A stretch of DNA of 64,000 nucleotides from Aptenodytes patagonicus (taxonomy: Eukaryota; Chordata; Aves; Sphenisciformes; Spheniscidae): contig NC_134949.1 of the NCBI RefSeq assembly GCF_965638725.1, positions 52,294,151-52,358,150 of the forward strand. Reading direction: 5' to 3'. Shown one piece after another: positions 29,101 to 37,361 of the stretch. Below the pieces are notes generated by a model. The model ran no database searches. It was not told the DNA's origin and saw only the letters and a list, made by a program, of their open reading frames with translations. The first letter of the stretch is position 1, and every line of letters begins with the position of its first letter. A program made the translations under genes and the position numbers.

Positions 29101-30522
29101 AAGGAACAGGCAAAAGCGCGTACCTTCTTAGTTCAAAAGGAAGCGTGATTTCCAGGGGGGTCCCCTTGAAACTGTGCTTTTCTCCAAAAACAAATTTTGC
29201 ATCCTGTCCATTTACGGTCACTTTAAATACCTGTAGATCTTTTGTATCCAAGACCTGTAATGAAGCAAATATTACACGCTTGTTAAATAGTGTAATAATT
29301 AACGTAGCACTTATCAAATCTTAAGCACAAGTCTCTCTGAAGGAAAAAGTATTTACTAAGTAAAACCAGAAAAACTGAGTAACTATGTGGAGTACTGGAA
29401 ACCAGTATTTTGAAAGAGCAGCACTGAACTTACAAAACTGGCAGGGGAAAAGAAAGAAAACCCAACTTCTGCCCATGAAAGTGGAAATAGGAGTTTACTA
29501 AGTAAACTACAAAGGTAAAAGACTCCACAGTACTGCTATGAAACGAAGAGAATGATAGAAAAGCTCCGGCCAAGGCTTCCATCCTGGAACTTGCCACTAT
29601 GAATCAAGACTTTCATGCAACAGAAGATGAATTAAGTAATGCAGCACTCCCATATGCAGCATCAACGAAGTTTTACTCTTTGTTAGCAACACGATGGATT
29701 TTTCCCTAAAAAATAAGCACCAATCACAAAAGGATTTTATGGAGCCAGGATGAAAAAAGCCCGCAAACCCCAAACTTTGCATATAAAGCAAAGCTAAAGA
29801 GGTTTATACGTTTATTTGCATAGCTAACCGAGAAAGTAGCTGGCATTATAAAACACACACGTGAAAAAGCCATAAGCATAGTTTTCCAATGGTTTATTCC
29901 CATCTTTTCGGCAACAGGCCCTTCGCCATTTTACCGGGAAAATACGTATTTCTACCCTTCCGTTGCACAAGGCGCCGGCTCTAGGCGGGACAGGCGGGAA
30001 ACCCGGGCTGCCCAGGAGCAGCAAGGCGCCGTTAGCCGGCGGGTGACGAGCACGCTCCCCGACCAGCGGGGAGGCTCCAGCCGAGCAGCCGGCAGAGGCG
30101 GAGGCGCCCGAGGGCGAAGTTGCCGCCGACGGCGGCTGCGGCGGGAGGCAAAGAAGGACCAGCTCGAGCGCCGAGGGGGAAGGACGGGGGAGACAGCCGA
30201 GGGGAGGCGACGCCGAGGCGGGAGGCGACGGGGCGCCCCCCAGCACAGCCCCCGGCACCCCGCCGCTCCCCCTCAGACGGGGGCTCCGGGGTCGCCCCTC
30301 ACCAGCCGCGGGCAGCGCGGGGGGGGGGGGGGGGTCGCGCCTCCGTACAGCCCGCCCCCCCGCCGTTACCAGGCAACGCAGCGCCTCGCGCTCGGCGCGG
30401 GCGGTGAAGGTCGCCGTGCCCCGCAGCGCCTGCGCGCCGAAGTCCACGCGGCAGCGCAGGTAGAGGTGCCGCGTGAGGCAGCAGGAGGGCGAGGCGAAGG
30501 AGCTGGGATCCGCCGCCGCCAT
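14179..30522 (-). CDS. LTA4H: Leukotriene A4 hydrolase / aminopeptidase, complete, 19 coding exons
   Basis: Cytosolic bifunctional M1 zinc enzyme: it hydrolyses leukotriene A4 to leukotriene B4 and acts as a tripeptide aminopeptidase. Exons, in transcript order: 30370-30522, 29124-29254, 26916-27036, 26364-26432, 25581-25685, 23148-23200, 21873-21945, 21422-21562, 21178-21201 (24 bp), 20097-20167, 19872-19983, 18766-18910, 18581-18684, 18140-18210, 17500-17554, 16550-16645, 15942-16024, 14619-14723, 14179-14299. All are GT-AG and in phase, giving 610 codons plus TGA (human 611). Visible landmarks: YGGMEN exopeptidase motif (Glu270); HEISH zinc motif (His294, Glu295, His298) and third ligand Glu317 in LNEGHT; Asp374, Tyr377 and Tyr382 in [14 protein letters not shown]; Arg562 and Lys564 in GRMKFTRP. 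Each is one below its human number. The start [12 protein letters not shown] lies in the CpG island. The N-terminal 51 residues diverge most. Confidence 0.98.
17611..17634. repeat. Poly(T) tract in an LTA4H intron
   Basis: An uninterrupted run of about 24 T on the plus strand, just upstream in transcript sense of the exon at 17500-17554. On the minus strand it is an A run, so it is not the polypyrimidine tract of that exon. A similar T run lies at about 18291-18313. These are simple-sequence tracts and are prone to length errors in assembly. Confidence 0.85.
20097..20167 (-). other. LTA4H: LTA4H exon with the HEXXH zinc-binding motif
   Basis: This 71-bp exon encodes [20 protein letters not shown] followed by EHF. 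It carries zinc ligands His294 and His298 and the general-base Glu295. The third ligand, Glu317, is on the next exon (19872-19983) in [12 protein letters not shown] Trp codon is split across the junction. All three ligands are present, so the metallopeptidase centre is intact. Confidence 0.96.
22407..22977 (-). repeat. Solo LTR of ERVL-like family with 5-bp target duplication, inside an LTA4H intron
   Basis: The LTR occupies 22412-22972 (561 bp) and starts TG and ends CA. It is flanked by perfect ATTCT direct repeats at 22407-22411 and 22973-22977. On the minus strand it starts TGTCCTGGTTTTGGCTGGGA and ends with the same AAACCACAACA as the 5' LTR of the provirus at 35036-42482. It shares that LTR's body, including the CATTCCATACCATGTGA block, the CATAAA promoter-like box and the ATTAAA signal. 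It differs by small indels, so it is a sister subfamily. It lies in the intron between LTA4H exons 21873-21945 and 23148-23200, in the same orientation as the gene. No internal retroviral sequence adjoins it, so it is a recombined solo copy. Confidence 0.95.
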
Positions 30523-30681
30523 CGTTCACGCGCTGCCTGCCCTCTGCCGCGAGCAACGCCGCAGCCGCCCCGCCCGCCGCGGGGAGGGGGCCCGCGCGCC
30601 GGCCCCTGGGAGGCGTAGTTCCGCGCTCCGCGGGAAGGGCGAAGCGGCGCGCGGGGAAATACAACCCCCGTGGTGCGTTGC

Positions 30682-30708
30682 AGGAGGAGGAGGAGGAGGA
30701 GGAGGAGG
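30682..30708 (+). repeat. (AGG)9 microsatellite in the LTA4H promoter region
   Basis: Nine exact AGG units, followed by GTGGCGGCGGCG. The array lies 160 bp upstream of the LTA4H start codon and 125 bp before the tRNA. It reads CCT on the LTA4H sense strand, a polypyrimidine array like those seen in other TATA-less promoters. Copy number is likely to be polymorphic. Confidence 0.9.
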
Positions 30709-30832
30709 TGGCGGCGGCGTGGGGCGCGCCGGGAAGCGTGGTTGGCCGCGAGGGGCAGGGGCTGGCGCGTCGCCGGGCTGCGAGCTTGCGGAAACCATCT
30801 GGCGGCTGCTAGCAGAAAAGCTTTCGTACAGT

Positions 30833-30904
30833 TCCTCGTTAGTATAGTGGTAAGTATCCCCGCCTGTCACGCGGGAGACCGGGGTTCGATTCCCCGACGG
30901 GGAG
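30833..30904 (+). tRNA. tRNA-Asp (GTC anticodon)
   Basis: A 72-nt intronless cytosolic tRNA gene. The 7-bp acceptor stem TCCTCGT pairs with the 3' strand ACGGGGA (one T-G pair), followed by discriminator G. The anticodon loop CTGTCAC gives anticodon GTC, for aspartate codons. The A box TAGTATAGTGG and B box GGTTCGATTCC match the RNA polymerase III internal promoter consensus. A TTTT terminator starts about 9 nt after the gene, and a longer T run follows near 30930. No CCA is encoded, as expected in eukaryotes. It lies divergent to LTA4H, 311 bp from its start codon. Confidence 0.97.
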
Positions 30905-33405
30905 GTACAGAGCTTTTCGCTCTCTTTTCCTTTTTTCCCCCCTCTCCCCGACGTGGCCTCTACCCCAGAGGCAAAAAGCAATTCTTCGCGAAATCAAAGC
31001 TGCTGCCCGGCAGCCGTTGGAAGAGTACAGCGGTTTTAAAACAGGAAGCACAGAAGAACACAGCCGGGGCCTGTTTGCCTACCTGCCTCAGGGCTGAGGC
31101 AGCCGGGGGGGGCCGTGGGGCGGCTGCAGGGTGTTACAAGCTCAGCTGCTTAACCGAAAGAATGTGTGGGGAAAGTATTTCTGTATCTAAATGGCTCAAA
31201 CAGCTGAACGGGGGGGTTAATTAAGCCTTCCAAAAACATTCACCTTTTTTCTTAAACCAAGATGGGAAAAAAAAAACCCAGCCTCACCAAAACCTGTCAG
31301 GTGGAAACAATGGGAAGAGGGACAGGTCAAACGGATGTGGCAGAAGAGGGAATGTGGAAGGCCGAAGGCCGTCTCCTGGCCTGCAGTAATGCAGCCCCTC
31401 GTTTTAATCCTCAAAGCAAGAACTTTGGAGATCGGGAAGCCCCAAGGCTGCGCCAGATCCCAGCCTGAGCCCGTGGTTCCAGCCAGTGGGCCGGTGCTGC
31501 CTGCTGCAGTAGCTGAGAGAACATTGCAAAACAACTGTGAGACTCCAGCATCCCTGCTTGCATTTACCTAGTATCGTCGGAAATGCTTTTTTAGGCACTC
31601 CCCCCCTTTTTTTTTTTTAATCCTTCTGCCAAAAGGCATTATTTATTTATTTGTTTATTAACATTTCAGCACAAGGATACTAAAAGAGATCTCCTCCCTT
31701 CTGTGGGAGGTCAGCAGATGCTGAACAGTAAATGCTATCACCCAAATTTCTCTTTCTCCAAGTCAGGAAAGAGAATCACATCCCACTGCCCCAGCTGTCC
31801 CATCTGGATGTGACCCTGAGATGGGAATGTGAGAATCACATGAAGAAGAGGAGATGTGACATGGAGCGTCATCCACAGTGACACCCTGGAGCTTTGCATA
31901 AACCTGCTGGACTAAAGCCACATGCAGACAAGCCCAGATAAACCCACACAGGAGAGGAAGGGAGTTTCGGTAGGTCTATCACTGTGTGTATTACAGAAAG
32001 AAGGAAAAATAATTCAAGTATTTTTCCTTTTGCATTTCTGAATTTTCTGCCATGCCCACTTCCCTTTCTCAAAATCCACATATATATGTCATCAAAACCA
32101 CAAGGAAACTGTTTTTGTTTAGTAAGCAGTTTATTTCAAAACAGAGGATGGACCATAAAATAAGATGTAAGAACCATTTAGTAGTCCATATGTGTTGGCA
32201 TCCAGTCAGGCAATTTCAGCTGTCATAAAACAATAAGGGATTAGAAAAGCAATTCATTCAAAACAGAAATACGCTGACAGTGCTTTGCAGGTGTAAAAAA
32301 GAGTCTTGCAAGCAACTCCATACCTGCTTAGTCGGGGTTCCTGTTTTCAGATTAAGCTTTCACAGTGCACAAGCAAACAACCCAAGAGGCAAAGTTTTCC
32401 TATAGACGTACGGCTTCTAGCGTCCCGGGGAGTCATTCTCATTTGTGCACGGGCAAAGGTAAAAGGAAGAGGAACAAGGAGCTCAGGGCGTTGAGCAGGG
32501 TTGTACAAGGTCAGCCTTTCTCCCCCTGTGGGGTACTTTGTTCTCGCCTAAGTCTCCCCCAGGTCAGCTCAACCTCTTTCCCCTCTCCTGCGCTACCAAA
32601 TCCTTCCCACCCACCCTCACGGTACTGTCGCACCCCACCTGGCAGTGTGGAGTCAGCACCGCCAGAATGCCAGCGACAATGCCGGCAAGCCCGGCTGCAG
32701 CTGCCCGCACCACCTCAGACCACCATGAGAATTCCAGTGCAGTTCAGGCTGGCTTCCCCGTGGGCAAAGTCCACAGGAGGCACAGGGCAAGGGAGCCTTG
32801 GCAGAAAGCCTCCTGCAGTGTTTGTAGAAGGAAAGTTTGAATAAGGCCTGGTACTAATGAAATCTGGAGGAGCAAACACTGCCGTATTGCTGATAGAAAT
32901 CTTGCCCTGATGTCTTCTTCAAATGCCTATTGAATTATCCATGTGCAGCTTTCATCCGCATCTCTTTTGATGTTTCTAGTCATCCCACTCAGCTTGCCAT
33001 CACGTGTGTGTTTTATTATCCTCACCTTATCAAAAGCTCAGGGAGAGCTGGTATCAGCCTTATGGCTGGGAGAGAAGGCTGTGGCCAAACCAGCAAGACA
33101 AGAGTGGGCTGGAAAGTAAACTACCGCTTGCAGCCTTGCTGATCACACAGCGTGGTAGCAAAGCAGTGCCCAGGGGAGGTCTGGGCTGGAGGTTCAGCCT
33201 GGGCATGTTAACAGCATCTTGTTTAAGTACCTTGTTTAAGCATGTTCAAGCCCTGGGTACTGTGTAACTGTGTATTCTGTCCTCTGTGTTGTATCCATAT
33301 GTGTATTTAACTGTGTGGTTTATGTATGCTTAACTCTGCCAAACGTTTTAATTAACCTTTGTCAAGAAGATTTTTGGAAGGCGAAAGATTGCTTGCAAAT
33401 GTCGG
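30905..33405. other. Intergenic flank upstream of LTA4H
   Basis: The first ~230 bp belong to the CpG island and contain the tRNA terminator T runs. From 31130 on the base composition drops to ordinary levels, with a T-rich stretch at 31607-31619 and several small open frames of 60-159 codons. None of these has a recognisable family or splice context. I see no gene or identifiable repeat here. Confidence 0.55.
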
Positions 33406-34001
33406 TGTGCTGGTTTTGGCTGGGATAGAGTTAATTTTCTTCACAGTAGCTAGTATGGGGCTATGTTTTGGATTTGTGCTGAAAACAGTGTTGATAACAC
33501 AGGGATGTTTTTGTTATTGCTGAGCAGTGCTCACACAGAGTCAAGGCCTTTTCTGCTTCTCACCCCACCCCACCAGCGAGTAGGCTGGGGGTGCACAAGA
33601 AGTTGGGAGGGGACACAGCTGGGACAGCTGACCCCAGCTGACCAAAGGGATATTCCATACCATATGACATCATGATCAGCATATAAAGCTGGGGGAAGAA
33701 GAAGGAAGAGGGGGACGTTCGGGGTGATGGTGTTTGTCTTCCCAAGTAACCGTTATGCGTGATGGAGCCCTGCTTTCCTGGAGATGGCTGAACACCTGCC
33801 TGCCGATGGGGAGCAGTGAATGAATTCCTTGTTTTGCTTTGCTTGCGCACACAGCTTTTGCTTTACCTATTAAACTGTCTTTATCTCAACCCACGAGTTT
33901 TCTCACTTTTACCCTTCCGATTCTCTCACCCATCCCACTGGGGGGGGAGTGAGCGAGCAGCTGAGTGGGGCTTAGGTGCCAGCTGGGGTTAAACCATGAC
34001 A
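33406..34001 (+). repeat. Solo LTR, older relative of the provirus LTR
   Basis: It starts TGTGCTGGTTTTGGCTGGGA and ends GGTTAAACCATGACA, with TG...CA ends and 596 bp. Recognisable family blocks are GGATATTCCATACCATATGA, a good TATA box (ATATAAAGC at about 33679), the ATTAAACTGTCTTTATCTC signal region, and the G-rich tail GGGGGGGAGTGAGCGAGCAG. It is clearly diverged from the LTRs at 35036 and 41948. The flanks GTCGG and GCTGG agree at only three of five positions, so the target duplication is decayed or absent. It lies about 2.9 kb upstream of the LTA4H start codon, pointing away from the gene. Confidence 0.88.
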
Positions 34002-35030
34002 GCTGGAAACTGCTTTATGTCATTAGTAATGATGAAACACAAACTTATGAGCACTGAGAATCTTGGAAGTTTTATGTTGTTGGTTACTCTAAGGGCAAGG
34101 AAAAGAAGAGAGGACCCCCTTCTTAAACTTAGTAACTATAGCAATAAATTCATGTTTTAAGCCAAAAATAAGTTCTTGGCAATTGTTCTAGGCAGTCCCA
34201 ATGGGGAAACTTAAACAGAACCAGCTACTGAAAATATGCTAACTGTGTTCTCACTTAGAAGGAAACGAATCAATAAATAGAGAGATCAGGTAGAGCAGAG
34301 TAAAAAATGTCACTATAAGTGCTCAGCAAGGGCTAATAACAGGAGTAGACAGTGGCGAATTGTTCACAAGCTTTCTTGCAGGTCAGGACATCCAACGTAA
34401 GCATGATGAACTGACAATTTAGGAGGATACAAGCCATCTGTTCTACCTTGATTCTTCTCTAGAGACTCCTGGTGTTAAACCTTTTGGCTGGTAAGAGGAG
34501 AGGGAAACGTGATTGCCCCTCAGAAGGTAGTGAAACAATTTGCACCAGAAGCTGCTATAGGTTTCTGATCCCTACACATGGTGAACCAGCTGATCATATA
34601 AATAAAAAAAAGCATCCTGGAAGAATTTAATCTTCATTCGAGAGGTTTAAGCCTGTCATCGTTAGTATGCGCTATATGTTGGCCCCGAGGACCCCAACGA
34701 GCTGTGCAGTCTTCTCCCCGCACTGAGGAGTCTGGCTGCTGGTGCCCCCGACCAGCCCTGTGATGGTACCAGCCCTGGATCAGCTCCTGGGAAAAGAGCT
34801 GCGTCAGGATGACAGCTGGGCGGTGGCTGTCCCCAGTCACTGCCACTGTCTCTGTCCTGCTCGCCTTGTGCGGGTGCTGTGGGGCTGTGCTCTTGTCCGT
34901 GGCAGCACAGCCCCGCCAGCCCCCATAGAGCAGCCCGCTCCCGCAGCTCCCTGGCACACCAATCATCACGGAGCTGTATGCAGGTCTGTGACCACAGTGT
35001 GCCACCAAGGAGCTGTCGACTGAGTCCTTT
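34002..35030. other. Spacer with an unexplained GC-rich block (about 34660-35030)
   Basis: AT-rich spacer to about 34650, then an abrupt ~370-bp GC-rich block running up to the provirus target site. The block has overlapping open frames of 93-124 codons on both strands, but none has a recognisable domain. It could be a fragment of another LTR or transposon, or an old CpG-rich element. I cannot name it. Confidence 0.4.
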
Positions 35031-35035
35031 CATTG

Positions 35036-35570
35036 TGTCCTGGTTTTGGCAGGGACAGAGTTAATTTCCTTTCTAGTAGCTGGTACAGTGTTTTGGATTT
35101 AGGATGAGAACAAAGTTGATAACGCACCGATGTTTTAGTTGTTGCTGAGTAGTGCTTACACTAGCCAAGGACTTTTTAGTTTTCCATGCTCTACTGACTG
35201 AGAAGGCTGGAGGGGCACAAGAAGCTGGGAGGGGGCACAGCCAAACTGGCCAAAGGGACATTCCATACCATGTGATGTCATGCTCAGTACATAAACTGGG
35301 GAAAGCTGGCCGGGGGGGGCCGCTGCTCGGGGACTGGCTGGGCATCGGTCGGCGGGTGGTGAGCAATTGTACTGTGCATCACTTGCTTTGTGTATTATCA
35401 TAATATTATTATTATTATCATTTTATTTCAATTATTAAACTGTTTTTATCTCAACCCACAACTTTTTCTCACTTGTGCTCTTCCAATTCTCTCCCCCATC
35501 CCACCGGGTGGGGGGGAGTGAGCGAGCGGCTGCGTGGTGCTTAGTTGCCGACTGAAATTAAACCACAACA
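35036..35570 (+). repeat. 5' LTR of the provirus
   Basis: A 535-bp repeat from TGTCCTGGTTTTGG to AAACCACAACA. It contains a TATA-like ACATAAACT near 35290, an ATTAAA signal near 35432, and a GGGTGGGGGGGAGTGAGCGAG tail block. It matches the 3' LTR at all but five positions. Two of the five are CpG in the 3' copy and TpG or CpA here, as expected of methylation decay. Confidence 0.97.
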
Positions 35571-35578
35571 GTCCTTTT

Positions 35579-35601
35579 TGGCGCCCAACGTGGGGCTCGA
35601 A
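35579..35601 (+). other. Primer-binding site for tRNA-Lys(CUU)
   Basis: Eight bases after the 5' LTR, 23 consecutive bases starting TGGCGCCCAACGTGGGG are complementary to the 3' end of vertebrate tRNA-Lys(CUU), including its CCA. This primes minus-strand DNA synthesis. The tRNA match is from memory of the conserved tRNA-Lys T-arm and acceptor sequence. Confidence 0.88.
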
Positions 35602-35672
35602 GGGTTTGAGATAATAACAGATTAACCGGAGTGTATTAAGGAACTTCTATCTGTTAATAGTTGTGGGTCACA

Positions 35673-37361
35673 ATGTTGGTTTCTCTGTTCTCGATACTGA
35701 TTTGTATAATCTGCATCGCGCTCTTTTTCCTGCTGTACATGTTAAAGATTGGTGTTGGGTTTTGCAGTTTGCTGTGGTCTGCAGTGAATAGTAATGTCTC
35801 GCTTGTGAGGTTTGTTTTTAGAACATTGACCTTGACGTTAGTGTGGTATGTAAATTTCGCAATGAAGCCGTTACTGTACCACGGAGATCATTTCGTGGAG
35901 ACAACTAGCAATTGCAGTAACTTTTCTGAGAGTTTTTTTACGGAGGAAATAGAGGATGGCAGTGTCACTACCTTCTTCTATGATGTTTCCTCCTTCATTA
36001 TAGTAACTTTTCAGTATTTTGAACATCCTTGGGTAGTTAAGATACTTCTATTAATACTTCTTGGGAATATTGTTTCGGTTTTGTCTAAAGTTGGTAAGCA
36101 ATTTAAGAATATCATCCAGAGATCTGCCCCAAGGCTGAATAATTATGAGTGGCAGGGCGTGTGGGACAAGATGGGCAAGTACCTAGGCCAATGGGCACCC
36201 CCAGTGTTTTGGAACTTCACCCCTGAGCAAGTGCAGAATCCTGAAAAGTTAGTAGAATATTTGGAAAAAGTATGCTGTCACCCTGGCAACTCCAGAGAGA
36301 TGCAGCTCATTGCAACGTGCTGGGGCCTGGCCCATGCCTACCGAGCCCTGTTCAACACCATTCAGTACCCTCAAAGGGAAGAGAAGGTCCCTGGCTCTGA
36401 CAGTAAAACGACACGCACTGCGGCCACTCAGACCTGGGCAACACGCCCTGCGGCCACTCCGACCCCAGCGACACGCCGTGCAGCCACTCAGACCCTGGCG
36501 ACAGGCCCTGCAGCCACTCCGACCCCGGCAACATGCACTGCAGCTACTCAGACACCGGCAACAGGCCCTGCGGTCACTCAGACCCGGGCAACACGCACTG
36601 CGGCCACTCCAACCCCGGCGACAGGCCCTGCGGCCAGTCAGACCCCGGTGACATGCACTGCAGCTACTCAGACTCCGGCGACAGGCCCTGTGGCCACTCA
36701 GACCCCGGTGACAGGCCCTGCGGCCACTCAGACCCCAGTGACAGGCACTGCGGCCACTCCAACCCCGGTGACAGGCCCTGCAGCCACTCCGACCCCGGTG
36801 ACATGCACTGCGGCCACTCCAACCCCGGTGACAGGCCCTGTAGCCACTCAGACCCCAGTGACAGGCCCTGCGGCCACTCCAACCCTGGTGACAGGCCCTG
36901 CGGCCACTCAGACCCTGGTGACAGGCCCTGCGGCCACTCCAACCCCGGTGGCAGGCCCTGCAGCCACTCCAACCCCGGCGACATGCACTGCGGCCACTCC
37001 AACCCTGGTGACAGGCCCTGCGGCCACTCAAACTCCGGTGACATGCACTGTGGCCACTCAGACCCCAGCGACACACCCTGTGGCTGAACCAAAGAACCAG
37101 CCTGTGCCGGTATCAGTTGCCCCTGTACACAAGAAGAAATTTTGGAAGCGGAAGTCGGCTCGTTTAGTAAGGGAGGAAGAAGCTTCTTCTAAAAGGGAAC
37201 CGGAGGAAGAAGTATACGAGACAGATGACCCTAGAGAAGGGCCATCACGAGAACGGGAGGAGGAGAGCCGGCCGCTGACCGGGGAGGAGGAAGAGGAAGA
37301 ACTCATAAATGAGGCAGTAACCACCCGATCTCTATCCCTGAGTGAGCTGCAAGATATATGA
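35673..37361 (+). pseudogene. gag: Provirus first frame: membrane/mucin-like leader joined to gag, ends at premature TGA
   Basis: Open from the ATG at 35673 (a TTG four codons earlier is in frame) to the TGA at 37359-37361, 562 codons. Residues 1 to about 30 are strongly hydrophobic (LFSILICIICIALFFLLYML). Further hydrophobic stretches lie near residues 45-62 and 108-128. Two N-glycosylation sequons (NCS, NFS) lie between the second and third. A soluble-looking stretch with WNFTPEQVQNPEKLVEYLEK follows, then the decapeptide minisatellite (36411-37084), then a very charged Lys/Arg and Glu tail. Clear gag-like sequence continues in the same frame after the stop, so the TGA is probably a mutation. 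A membrane-spanning, Thr/Pro/Ala-repeat leader is not a usual Gag arrangement. Its function is unknown, and I did not recognise a homologue outside such elements. Confidence 0.75.
36411..37084 (+). repeat. Coding minisatellite, 22 units of 30 bp
   Basis: Twenty-two tandem units of exactly 30 bp run from 36411 to 37070, plus a partial unit to about 37084. A typical unit reads ACAGGCCCTGCGGCCACTCC followed by AACCCCGGTG. There is no indel between units, only point changes. Each unit encodes ten residues of the form TGPAATPTPV. The encoded tract is rich in Thr, Pro and Ala, like mucin stalks. Because the unit is a multiple of three with no stops, two other frames, one on each strand, are also open. 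Confidence 0.97.

Larger units (their letters stand above)
29960..31130. promoter_or_regulatory. CpG island: divergent LTA4H / tRNA-Asp promoter region
   Basis: Sequence rich in G, C and CpG abruptly replaces the AT-rich surroundings. It covers LTA4H exon 1, the start of intron 1 and the tRNA gene. Inside are a run of 16 G at 30319-30334, an (AGG)9 array at 30682-30708 and a short GCG run. No clear TATA box faces LTA4H, as expected for a housekeeping CpG promoter. The LTA4H start site probably lies between 30530 and 30700, but this is not resolved. The G run and AGG array could form quadruplexes and are weak points for assembly. Confidence 0.85.

Noticed and set aside
30043..30981. Several 90-190 codon frames on both strands in the CpG island, Arg-, Gly- or Pro-rich
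   Set aside because: These are GC-rich frames that lack stops by composition. They overlap LTA4H exon 1 and the tRNA and have no domain.
33401..34006. Target duplication GTCGG/GCTGG around the solo LTR at 33406
   Set aside because: Only three of five bases agree, so it is not counted as a duplication, although decay is possible.
36249..37076. 275-codon minus-strand frame with CHRGWSGRRA-type repeats, and a 184-codon plus-strand frame, in the minisatellite
   Set aside because: They exist only because a 30-bp repeat without stops is open in several frames. The frame joined to the hydrophobic leader and gag is the credible one.
36411..37084. Regular 30-bp array resembling a CRISPR array
   Set aside because: There are no unique spacers between repeats, the array is coding, and the genome is vertebrate.
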